From Bacteroidales bacterium (GTDB lineage: Bacteria; Bacteroidota; Bacteroidia; Bacteroidales; UBA932): a stretch of 5,898 nt of DNA. Positions 1 to 5,898 of this stretch are shown piece after piece; the stretch's first letter is position 1, and every line of letters begins with the position of its first letter. The notes below the pieces were generated by a model. That model saw nothing but the letters and a program-made list of their open reading frames with translations, had not been told where the DNA came from and made no database searches. The translations under genes were made by a program, and so were the position numbers. The stretch is taken from NCBI GenBank assembly GCA_024401915.1, contig JAKSKA010000096.1, positions 1-5,898 on the forward strand. The letters run 5' to 3'.

Positions 1-1195
1 GCTGCTCAAAGAACTGCGCAGACTGTACGGACTTGCAGCTGAAGGCAAGTTCGTGATTGCACCGGATGTGGAGGACGTTCACTCGCAGGTTGAATTCCTG
101 CTGACGGAAAAACTCGGCGCTCTGGGAAAGAAAGTCCACACCGGACGCTCACGCAACGACCAGGTGATGCTCGACATCAAGCTCTTCACGCGCGCACGCC
201 TCGAAAAGACCGTCGGCAAGGTGAAGGCGCTCTTCGAAACGCTTTCCGAGGCCTCGGAGAAATACAAGGACATACTTATGCCGGGCTACACTCATATGCA
301 GGTGGCAATGCCGTCGTCATTCGGACTATGGCTAGGAGCATACGCCGAAAGCCTCGCCGACGACCTGGAGATGCTTCTCGCGGCCTGGAAGGTATGCAAC
401 CGCAACCCCCTCGGCTCCGCTGCCGGCTACGGGTCATCGGCTCCACTGGACCGCCGTATGACTACGGAACTTCTTGGTTTCGAAGACCTTGACTACAACT
501 CCATCTATGCCCAGATGGGACGCGGCAAGCTGGAACGTGAGGTATCATTCGCAGTCTCCTGCGTTGCCGAAACCATAGGACGTCTTGCCGCTGACTGCTG
601 CCTGTACAACAGCCGCAACTTCGGATTCATCAAACTTCCAAAGGAGATGACAACCGGCTCGAGCATAATGCCACACAAGAAGAATCCGGATGTGTTCGAA
701 CTGATACGCTCGCACTGCAACAGACTTTGCGGCACGCCCGGAACGATACGCAATATGACAGCCAACCTGACCTGCGGATATTTCCGTGATTTCCAACTTC
801 TCAAGGAGGTCTATCTGCCTGTATTCGACGAGATTGACGAGTGTCTTGACATTATGGACTACGCTATCGGAAACCTTGAGGTGACGGAAGGCCTTATGGA
901 CAGACCGGAATACGCAATGGCATTCAGTGTGGAAGCGGTCAATGACCTGGTAGCCGAAGGGATGCCCTTCCGCGACGCTTACCGGATTGTAGGAGAGGCC
1001 ATAGAGCGCGGCGAATTTACAGGCAAGACCGCCGAGGGTAGCGACAGACCAATTTCCGCCCGCTACACCCACGAGGGTTCCATCGGCAGGCTATGTACAG
1101 GTGAAATCAAAAAACGCTTCGACGCAACCCTGTCCGGGTTCACATTCGAAGCAGTCGGCCGCGTGCTTTCAGAACTTATTACTCGAACAATTTGA
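1..1195 (+). CDS. argH: Argininosuccinate lyase, 5'-truncated by the window edge
   Basis: Cytoplasmic enzyme that splits argininosuccinate into arginine and fumarate, the last step of arginine biosynthesis. The reading frame is already open at base 2 and gives 397 visible residues. Bacteroidota ArgH proteins are about 445 residues, so roughly 45-50 N-terminal residues lie outside the window. The GTG at 53 is internal, because conserved family sequence continues upstream of it and through it. Visible family motifs are the EDVH stretch near 71-82, HTGRSRNDQV (137-166), the GYTHMQ segment (about 284-301) with the Thr-His pair of the active site, and the fumarase/aspartase-superfamily signature GSSIMPHKKN (656-685), whose mobile loop carries the catalytic serine. 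The C-terminal segment with HEGSIG (about 1070-1087) looks complete, and the gene ends in TGA at 1193-1195. No frameshift is seen. Family enzymes are homotetramers with active sites shared between subunits. The last 17 bp overlap the convergent kinase gene. Adenylosuccinate lyase is excluded by the HTGRSRNDQ motif. Confidence 0.97.
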   Translation, partial: LLKELRRLYGLAAEGKFVIAPDVEDVHSQVEFLLTEKLGALGKKVHTGRSRNDQVMLDIKLFTRARLEKTVGKVKALFETLSEASEKYKDILMPGYTHMQVAMPSSFGLWLGAYAESLADDLEMLLAAWKVCNRNPLGSAAGYGSSAPLDRRMTTELLGFEDLDYNSIYAQMGRGKLEREVSFAVSCVAETIGRLAADCCLYNSRNFGFIKLPKEMTTGSSIMPHKKNPDVFELIRSHCNRLCGTPGTIRNMTANLTCGYFRDFQLLKEVYLPVFDEIDECLDIMDYAIGNLEVTEGLMDRPEYAMAFSVEAVNDLVAEGMPFRDAYRIVGEAIERGEFTGKTAEGSDRPISARYTHEGSIGRLCTGEIKKRFDATLSGFTFEAVGRVLSELITRTI

Positions 1196-2012
1196 ACGGC
1201 TCGGCACAGTCCTCGTCGGGGAGAGGCTTGCCCATCGAGGGTTCGACGCTGATCTGACGGAGGGCGAGGCAGGGCATCAGATCCTTCTCCTTGGCGTCGA
1301 TATCGACATCGGGGCCGAAATAGGACTTCAGGAAACAATGCCAGAATTCGGTTCCCTGTTCGACGGTGCAGTGGTAACTGTTGAAAAAGAAATCGGGGAA
1401 GGCCTTGCCGAAGTGCAGAATGCCCATCATCATACCCATATCGAGCAGGGGGTAACCACTGCAGAAACCTCCCAGATCGATGAAATATCCCTTGCCGCGC
1501 GACAGAATGGCGTTCCCGAAATGGAGGTCGCCGTGAAGGCAGGTATCGGCGTCAGGAATAGAATAAAGCATGTCTATCGCCCTTGACTTCATCGCCTCGC
1601 TGCGGAAAGTGTTCTGCCTGATGCAATCCGCCCACAGCTTTTTCACGGGAGGGCATTCCGGCGAGCAGGGAGTGGAATGAAGCTGTTTCACCATAGAGGC
1701 GAACATCAAGGCAAGTTCGGGAATTCTCTCAGGATACAGACCTACAGCCTTGGCGAAGGACAGCTTTTCCGGCATACGCTCGTATATCATTCCGAAACGC
1801 GAACCGTCGGTAACAAGATCACCGGGCCTCGGGGTGGGTATTCCCATTCCATAAACGATATGTGCAAGACGGCATTCCTCCTCTCTGACATCGGAGGGAA
1901 AGCCCTCTGTCATCATCTTCAGAAGCAGGGTGCTATCCGTCTTGTGGAAATACGACTTGCCGAAATATCCGCCGCCGTTCTCATTCCAATCGTTTATGTC
2001 TATCCTTTTCAT
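1179..2012 (-). CDS. Aminoglycoside-phosphotransferase-fold kinase (TIGR02172-like), substrate unknown
   Basis: A 277-residue predicted cytoplasmic small-molecule kinase. The N-lobe shows a glycine-rich loop (GGGYFGKSY, residues 13-21) and a candidate ATP-binding lysine, K32, in LLLKMM. The hinge region reads YERM (77-80). The C-lobe has the phosphotransferase catalytic motif HGDLHFGN (160-167; catalytic Asp162, metal-ligand Asn167), the metal-binding Asp179 in FIDLGG, and Asp191 in LLDMG. All key kinase residues are therefore present and the enzyme should be active. The order of motifs, including GIPTPRPGD (57-65) and KQLHSTP (109-115), matches the family annotated as TIGR02172 phosphotransferases, for which I know no proven substrate. 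Nothing points to antibiotic resistance in particular. The start is the ATG at 2010-2012, just before the conserved N-lobe; the leader has no Shine-Dalgarno sequence. The gene lies 73 bp downstream of the lipoprotein, with a hairpin between. Its 3' end overlaps argH tail to tail by 17 bp. A choline/homoserine-type kinase is possible, but I cannot assign a substrate. Confidence 0.9.
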   Translation of the reverse strand: MKRIDINDWNENGGGYFGKSYFHKTDSTLLLKMMTEGFPSDVREEECRLAHIVYGMGIPTPRPGDLVTDGSRFGMIYERMPEKLSFAKAVGLYPERIPELALMFASMVKQLHSTPCSPECPPVKKLWADCIRQNTFRSEAMKSRAIDMLYSIPDADTCLHGDLHFGNAILSRGKGYFIDLGGFCSGYPLLDMGMMMGILHFGKAFPDFFFNSYHCTVEQGTEFWHCFLKSYFGPDVDIDAKEKDLMPCLALRQISVEPSMGKPLPDEDCAEPFKLFE

Positions 2013-2034
2013 AACCCGAATAGAGAGAAATCAA

Positions 2035-2060
2035 GCAGTGCGGCACACAGGCCACACTGC
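2035..2060 (-). terminator. Strong hairpin, candidate terminator of the ABC-lipoprotein unit
   Basis: A 10-bp stem (arms 2051-2060 and 2035-2044) closes a 6-nt loop (2045-2050). Read on the minus strand the stem is complete, with one U-G wobble. On the plus strand the same position is a C-A mismatch, so the structure favours minus-strand RNA. Flanking bases add up to about seven further weak A-U or G-U pairs. Minus-strand sequence after the stem is only moderately U-rich (TTGATTTCTCTC), so this is an imperfect intrinsic terminator. A run of eight T lies upstream of the hairpin at 2072-2079, 6 nt past the lipoprotein stop codon. A weaker 4-bp stem over the stop codon (2084-2087 with 2093-2096) precedes that run. 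The main hairpin ends 22 nt before the kinase start, so it could instead affect kinase expression. Confidence 0.5.
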
Positions 2061-2085
2061 TCAATTTATTGAAAAAAAACGGTTC

Positions 2086-2895
2086 CTACTGAAGGAGGGC
2101 CTTGCGTGAAGCCTCGATCTGGTCCTTGGCCTGTTCGAGCTGCTCCTTGAACTGCTCGAGGTTGATGGCATTGATAACCTGCAGAGGCTTGAGTGATTCG
2201 TTCAGCTCATCATACTCGCTGTTGATGGCGGCAATATCCTCGATAGCGATGCTGAAGAGGGTGATGTGGTATGATGTGTTGGAGGCTGACTCGTCATCGA
2301 AAGCTGAAAGGAACTTGTCGATGTTCTGTGACGCGATGTAGAGTTCCTCGATGATACCGGCACCGGATGCATCCCAGAAGAAGTTCGTACGGTTGCTCGC
2401 CTTTGAGGACTCGTAGAAAGCCTTGATGCTGTCAACGTAGTTGTCGCTCTCGATCACATCCCTGAGACCTGAGTCATTGACGTCGGCATAAAGTTTCAGG
2501 AGAGCCTTGTCATAGTCGGCTGTAGGCATGTCATAGAACTTGGCTATCTCCTTGTCGGCAGCGAGGATGGCGATGGCACGATACTTCTGTGCGAGGGTCT
2601 GGAGGTCGTTGGCAAAAGCGGGATCCACGAGGTATTCGGGCTTGAGCTGTTTCTCCTTCTCGTCGAGAACGATCTGGCCGTCCTTCACAGAGTTGATGAT
2701 TCCGATAGGTTTGAGGCGGAGGAAATCGTTGCTGAGGCTGTCAAGATGAATCTTGATGAGTTCCTCCTGCTGGATCTCAGCCTGAGACTTCTCGATCTTC
2801 TTTACTTCCTGACCTTTTCCGGTCCCGCAGGATGAGCAGGAACCTACAGAAAAGCAGAGTGCCGCAATGGCGAACAGAATGGTAATTTTTTTCAT
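2086..2895 (-). CDS. Predicted lipoprotein of unknown function, helical
   Basis: A 269-residue protein that I do not recognise by family. It begins with a lipoprotein signal peptide: basic MKK, a hydrophobic core (about residues 4-15), then lipobox VGSC with the lipidated cysteine at residue 20. The next residues are SSCGTGKG, without the acidic patch that often sends Bacteroidota lipoproteins to the cell surface, so a periplasm-facing location is my inference. The mature part looks largely alpha-helical. A charged heptad-like segment covers about 30-60 and another Glu/Lys/Gln-rich one about 238-268, both possible coiled coils. The middle (about 90-150) contains LAQKYRAIAILAADKEIAKFYD-like helical sequence. 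No catalytic motif is evident. The ATG at 2893-2895 is chosen because the signal peptide starts exactly there; the leader is A-rich with no Shine-Dalgarno sequence. The gene starts only 26 bp after the ABC transporter stop codon and no promoter is seen in that gap, so co-transcription and a shared function with the transporter are likely. Confidence 0.88.
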   Translation of the reverse strand: MKKITILFAIAALCFSVGSCSSCGTGKGQEVKKIEKSQAEIQQEELIKIHLDSLSNDFLRLKPIGIINSVKDGQIVLDEKEKQLKPEYLVDPAFANDLQTLAQKYRAIAILAADKEIAKFYDMPTADYDKALLKLYADVNDSGLRDVIESDNYVDSIKAFYESSKASNRTNFFWDASGAGIIEELYIASQNIDKFLSAFDDESASNTSYHITLFSIAIEDIAAINSEYDELNESLKPLQVINAINLEQFKEQLEQAKDQIEASRKALLQ

Positions 2896-2921
2896 TTTGA
2901 TTGTGTGGTTATTGTTATTGT

Positions 2922-5804
2922 TTATTTTTTTCTTCTTTCAGGCAGGTTAAGCAGCAGGACCACTATGAGCAACACGCACATAAGCAGCATCACGCACATA
3001 TTGTAGAGCAGCGTAGGAATCTCCAGGCCGCCGACGACCTTGACGGAGCTGTAGAACGGCGCGCGTCCGTTGCGGCTGACCGGAGTGAGGAACACATAGC
3101 CCGACCTCGGGACGAGATGGTTCTTGACCACCTCCACGGCCTTTTCAGCGCCGCTGCCCGTAAGGAACTCTTCGAGACGTATGTTGCAGTTGGATTTCTT
3201 GAGGGCGAGCATCTTCTCCTTGCCGCGTTCCTTCAGCAGCGAGGACAGTATGGCATCCTTCCTGAGGGTGATGTCATTCGATATCTTCCTGAGCTCCGAC
3301 TTGGCCTCCCCGAGCCAGGCTTCCAGAGACTCATAGCTGTAATCCCCGGCATAAGGCTCCATACCGGCAGCGGCAGCCAGGCGGGGAAGACTGTTCTCTA
3401 TGGTCAGACGGCAGTCTTCAGCGGCAGCGGCATCCTTCTCCCCGACGAAGTTCATCTTCTCGAGCTGGCTCTCCAGTTCGGGTATATATGACTCGCGGAA
3501 GAAGAAGGCCTGGTATCTCTCCTTGTCCAGTTCGAAGAACGGACGTTCATAGTCGTTGTAGCAGTACGTACCCACGGCCACGGCCTCGAACGCCCAGCGC
3601 GAAGGTATCACTTCACCTATCACGGGAACATTGTCCGTGGTACTGTTGCCGTTGAGGTCGGAGAAATCCACCACAAGACCGCAGAGCAGTATCTGGGGTA
3701 TCAGAAGAATAGGTATGGTGATATAGATCGCAACCACCGAGCCCATACACTGCGAAAGCAGCAGGCCTATCAGGCTGGACAGCAGCGACGACACGAACAG
3801 TATCGCCCACCACATCAGGAACATGCCGTGCAGGCCCATAAGCAGGTTGCCGACCACGATGAAGAGGGCGGTCTGGAGCAGGGCTACGCCGGCTGCGAAA
3901 ATAATCTTGCTGAATATATATGCCTTATAGCTGAGGTTCAGGAACTTCTCCCTCTTGAGCAGCAGGCGGTCGCGGATGATTTCCTCCGCACTGCCCGACA
4001 TACCGATGAACACGGCCACGATGACGGCCATGAAGAAGTAGCTGACAATGTTCTTGTTGTCCATCACGGTATAGCCCGTCGCAGGGGCGTACCTTGTAAG
4101 GAAACCGCATATCAGGGCGAGCAGAGGCGCCTCGAGAAGGGTGATGAGGATGTACTGCGTGTTGGACAGCTTGGCCTTGAAGGTCCTCTCAAGGTAGATG
4201 AGCATCTGTTTGAAGGGCGACGGGCTCTTCTGCCCTGTCTCCACGAGATTGCCGGCGGAAGGCACCGTAGCGTTCCTGCGGCTTTCGAGATACATCCCGT
4301 GCCACTGCTCGGGCGACACCTTACGGTTCTGGCTGATCTTGCCCGTTCCGTCAAGGGCCTTCTCGCTGATGATATTGAGGACAGTCTCCGGATTCACGTT
4401 ACCGCAGACGGGGCAGGTGCTTGCCTGGGCGTCGGCATAGTTGGCGGCCGACTTGAAATATGTGACGGCGTCGATGGGGTTGCCGTCGAACACGGGATAT
4501 CCTCCGAGGTCAAGCAGCAGCAGGCGGTCGAACAGCTTGTACACGTCGCTGGAAGGCTGGTGTATGTTAGCCACAACGAGCTTTCCCTTGTATGTCTGGT
4601 CCTTCAGGAGGCCCATCACGTTCTCGGTATCGGCGGATGAAACGCCAGAGGTGGGCTCGTCGAGGAATATTACGGCCGGCTCGCGTATGAGCTCGAGGGG
4701 GATATTGAGGCGCTTGCGCTGTCCTCCGGAGGTGGTCTTCTTGCGGGGCGAACCTACGACTATGTCCTTCGCCGCCTCGAGGCCGAGGTCGGACAAGGTC
4801 TTCATCACCCTGCGGTCAAGCTCGTCCTCGGGCATCCCGTCGAAGCAGAACCTTGCCGTATAGTAGAGGTTCTGATAAACCGTAAGTTCTTCTATCAGAA
4901 GGTCATCCTGCGGTACGAAACCTATGAGGCCCTTGGCCTCGGGCTCGTCTATGGAATGTCCGTTGATGGCTATGGTGCCCTCCTGCGGCCTGAGCGAGCC
5001 GTTGAGTATGGACAGCAACGTGGTCTTTCCGGCGCCGCTGCCTCCCATTATCGCCACAAGCTCGCCGCTGTGCAGCTCAGTATTCAGGTTGTGGATACCG
5101 TTGTTGCTGCCCGGGAAGCGGAAGTTGATGTCCACCGCAGAGAAGCATATAGACTCCTGGCCCTCGGTGTTGTAACCCTGGAGTATGCCCGAATAATATA
5201 TCGGCGCCCCCTTGTGGTTCTTGGCCACACCGCTCTTGTGCCATATCTGGAATATGCCCTTCATCAGACGCACGTCGTTGAAGAGCAGCTCGTCATCACC
5301 GAGATATGAGAACAGCATCGTGTTCGTCTCCCCTATCCAGAGGGTCTTGAACACACCGTCATACTTGTCGAAGGACTGTATCTTTACGGCATCGGAAGTC
5401 TTGCCGGCTATGAAATCGCAGAAATCATCGTAAAGACTGTCACTCACGCCGAAGCGTTCGGCAATGATATGGAATATGGGATTGTCCTTGTCGAAACCGT
5501 CGGACGAGAGGCTGCTGAACTCCATCAGACGCAGAAGTATCAGCGTCAGCTCGCCGGACTCCATATTGGGCCTGAGCTTGGAAGCGATGCTGTCTATGAT
5601 CTGGTCCTTGTCAACCTCGATATCACGGTAGAAGTCACTCAGTTCACGGTAGAGGTCCATATACGAACGCTTGTCACGCAAACCGAAATGGTGCGTGAGA
5701 TAGCTCCCCAACAAATCCTCGGAGGCCTTTGAATCCCTCCCGCCATCCGCATCCAGCAGGGCGAAGAGATTGATAAGACCCGAAAGTATAGCGTCGTTCA
5801 GCAT
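2922..5804 (-). CDS. ABCG-type ABC half-transporter with N-terminal TerB-like domain
   Basis: A 960-residue inner-membrane protein carrying ATPase and membrane domains on one chain, ATPase first, as in ABCG/White half-transporters that work as dimers. Residues 1-135 form a helical domain with two acidic motifs (LLDADGG near 17-22, SLSSDGFD near 98-105) that resemble the repeats of TerB. Residues about 145-210 look beta-rich and end in PIYYSGI. The ATPase shows Walker A (254-262, K260), Q-loop Q299, signature SGGQ (359-362), Walker B with D382 and E383, and switch H415. The D-loop reads SGVSSAD instead of SGLD. A CPVCGNVNP segment (464-472) follows. Hydrophobic segments lie near 549-571, 586-604, 630-652, 657-686 and 688-712. 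A loop of about 215 residues comes next, then a last helix near 932-954 and a basic RRKK end. This fits an ABC2-type six-helix domain with an enlarged last external loop. The substrate is unknown; the family is mostly exporters. The ATG at 5802-5804 lies 21 nt behind a promoter-like box. Confidence 0.94.
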   Translation of the reverse strand: MLNDAILSGLINLFALLDADGGRDSKASEDLLGSYLTHHFGLRDKRSYMDLYRELSDFYRDIEVDKDQIIDSIASKLRPNMESGELTLILLRLMEFSSLSSDGFDKDNPIFHIIAERFGVSDSLYDDFCDFIAGKTSDAVKIQSFDKYDGVFKTLWIGETNTMLFSYLGDDELLFNDVRLMKGIFQIWHKSGVAKNHKGAPIYYSGILQGYNTEGQESICFSAVDINFRFPGSNNGIHNLNTELHSGELVAIMGGSGAGKTTLLSILNGSLRPQEGTIAINGHSIDEPEAKGLIGFVPQDDLLIEELTVYQNLYYTARFCFDGMPEDELDRRVMKTLSDLGLEAAKDIVVGSPRKKTTSGGQRKRLNIPLELIREPAVIFLDEPTSGVSSADTENVMGLLKDQTYKGKLVVANIHQPSSDVYKLFDRLLLLDLGGYPVFDGNPIDAVTYFKSAANYADAQASTCPVCGNVNPETVLNIISEKALDGTGKISQNRKVSPEQWHGMYLESRRNATVPSAGNLVETGQKSPSPFKQMLIYLERTFKAKLSNTQYILITLLEAPLLALICGFLTRYAPATGYTVMDNKNIVSYFFMAVIVAVFIGMSGSAEEIIRDRLLLKREKFLNLSYKAYIFSKIIFAAGVALLQTALFIVVGNLLMGLHGMFLMWWAILFVSSLLSSLIGLLLSQCMGSVVAIYITIPILLIPQILLCGLVVDFSDLNGNSTTDNVPVIGEVIPSRWAFEAVAVGTYCYNDYERPFFELDKERYQAFFFRESYIPELESQLEKMNFVGEKDAAAAEDCRLTIENSLPRLAAAAGMEPYAGDYSYESLEAWLGEAKSELRKISNDITLRKDAILSSLLKERGKEKMLALKKSNCNIRLEEFLTGSGAEKAVEVVKNHLVPRSGYVFLTPVSRNGRAPFYSSVKVVGGLEIPTLLYNMCVMLLMCVLLIVVLLLNLPERRKK

Positions 5805-5825
5805 AGACTGTCTGTAATCAACTTA

Positions 5826-5833
5826 CAAATATA
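5826..5833 (-). promoter_or_regulatory. Candidate Bacteroidota -7 promoter box for the ABC-lipoprotein unit
   Basis: Read on the minus strand this is TATATTTG, an exact match to the TAnnTTTG -7 consensus of Bacteroides-type primary sigma factor promoters. Transcription would start some 5-7 nt downstream, near 5819-5821, leaving a leader of about 15 nt before the ABC start codon at 5804. The expected -33 TTTG element is not convincing: that position falls in the G-rich acceptor end of the upstream tRNA. The box lies in the AT-rich 43-bp spacer between the tRNA and the transporter, the only non-coding stretch available. No Shine-Dalgarno sequence follows. Read-through from the tRNA transcript is the alternative. 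Confidence 0.5.
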
Positions 5834-5847
5834 ATAAAAATTTTTTG

Positions 5848-5898
5848 TACCCCCCAGGCGAATCGAACGCCTATCGTAGGAACCGGAATCCCAAATTT
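5848..5898 (-). tRNA. tRNA-Arg(CCG), 3' part only; 5' part beyond the window
   Basis: The minus strand folds as the 3' two thirds of a tRNA. The anticodon stem pairs 5889-5893 with 5877-5881 (one G-U). The 7-nt loop is TTCCGGT (5888 down to 5882), with T33 in place and anticodon CCG at 5886-5884, which reads the arginine codon CGG. A 4-nt variable loop (5873-5876) follows. The T-arm has a 5-bp stem (5868-5872 with 5856-5860) and loop TTCGATT (5861-5867). The acceptor 3' strand GGGGGGT is at 5849-5855, with discriminator A at 5848. The next bases are CA-A, so CCA is not encoded and must be added after transcription, as is usual in Bacteroidota. The five bases before the anticodon stem are AAATT, the end of the D-arm; the rest of the D-arm and the 5' acceptor strand lie past the right edge. 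An alternative register giving a TCC (Gly) anticodon does not form a stem. Confidence 0.88.

Noticed and set aside
53..55. GTG as the start codon of argH
   Set aside because: The frame is open upstream to the window edge with sequence fitting ArgH, and the conserved N-terminal region is missing if GTG is the start. The gene is simply cut by the window.
545..1072. Minus-strand open frame (175 codons) inside argH
   Set aside because: It is opposite the best-conserved part of argH, including the GSSIMPHKKN signature, and is explained as a shadow frame.
1101..1586. Plus-strand open frame (161 codons) across the argH-kinase junction
   Set aside because: It overlaps the end of argH in another frame and is antisense to the catalytic region of the kinase. 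Both of those genes have conserved motifs and this frame has none.
2896..2921. Short AATAAC tandem repeat upstream of the lipoprotein as a regulatory repeat
   Set aside because: There are only two copies in an AT-rich 26-bp leader of the kind normal for Bacteroidota starts. No promoter box or longer repeat structure is present.
2901..3491. Plus-strand open frame (196 codons) opposite the transporter C-terminus
   Set aside because: It is antisense to the external-loop coding region, its protein is rich in Glu, His and Gln without motifs, and it has no promoter or start context.
3828..4640. Long plus-strand open frame (270 codons) opposite the ABC transporter
   Set aside because: It lies wholly antisense to the ATPase and membrane-domain coding sequence, has biased composition and no recognisable motif, and reads as a shadow of the real gene.
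5848..5898. Reading the partial tRNA as tRNA-Gly (anticodon TCC)
   Set aside because: Shifting the anticodon loop to ATTCCGG leaves the flanking five-base arms unable to pair. The CCG register gives a full stem and a normal 4-nt variable loop.
5848..5898. Integrative element attachment at the tRNA end
   Set aside because: There is no integrase, no duplicated tRNA end, and no mobile or phage gene in the window. The neighbouring genes look like ordinary chromosomal genes.

Overview
The window reads as chromosomal DNA of a Bacteroidota bacterium, most likely order Bacteroidales. No genus can be fixed from this stretch. The reasons are: starts preceded by A/T-rich leaders with no Shine-Dalgarno sequence; a TAnnTTTG-type -7 promoter box; a tRNA without an encoded CCA; and an ABC transporter and a phosphotransferase of types I associate with this phylum. 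Base composition looks moderately GC-rich in the genes and strongly AT-rich in the short spacers.

Layout from left to right. (1) On the plus strand, argH (argininosuccinate lyase, last step of arginine synthesis) enters from the left edge without its first few dozen codons and ends at 1195. (2) The rest lies on the minus strand. A small-molecule kinase of the aminoglycoside-phosphotransferase fold (1179-2012) runs tail to tail into argH, and the two coding regions share 17 bp. (3) A 73-bp spacer holds a strong hairpin. (4) A helical lipoprotein of unknown function (2086-2895) lies 26 bp downstream of (5) a 960-residue ABC half-transporter (2922-5804). That protein has an N-terminal helical domain resembling TerB, an ABCG/White-type ATPase and an ABC2-type membrane domain with a very large extracytoplasmic loop. 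(6) A 43-bp spacer carries a plausible promoter, and (7) the 3' part of a tRNA-Arg(CCG) gene runs off the right edge.

The transporter and lipoprotein look like one transcription unit driven from the promoter just behind the tRNA. The transporter would sit in the inner membrane, and its large periplasmic loop could meet the lipoprotein. The kinase may be a read-through gene of the same unit or may be separated from it by the hairpin. It has no visible functional link to argH beyond the convergent overlap. There is no mobile element, CRISPR array or phage gene, and no gene-free stretch over 300 bases. The part most worth following up is the pairing of a TerB-like/ABCG transporter with a lipoprotein. 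Its substrate is unknown, and the architecture is probably widespread in Bacteroidota rather than unique to this genome.
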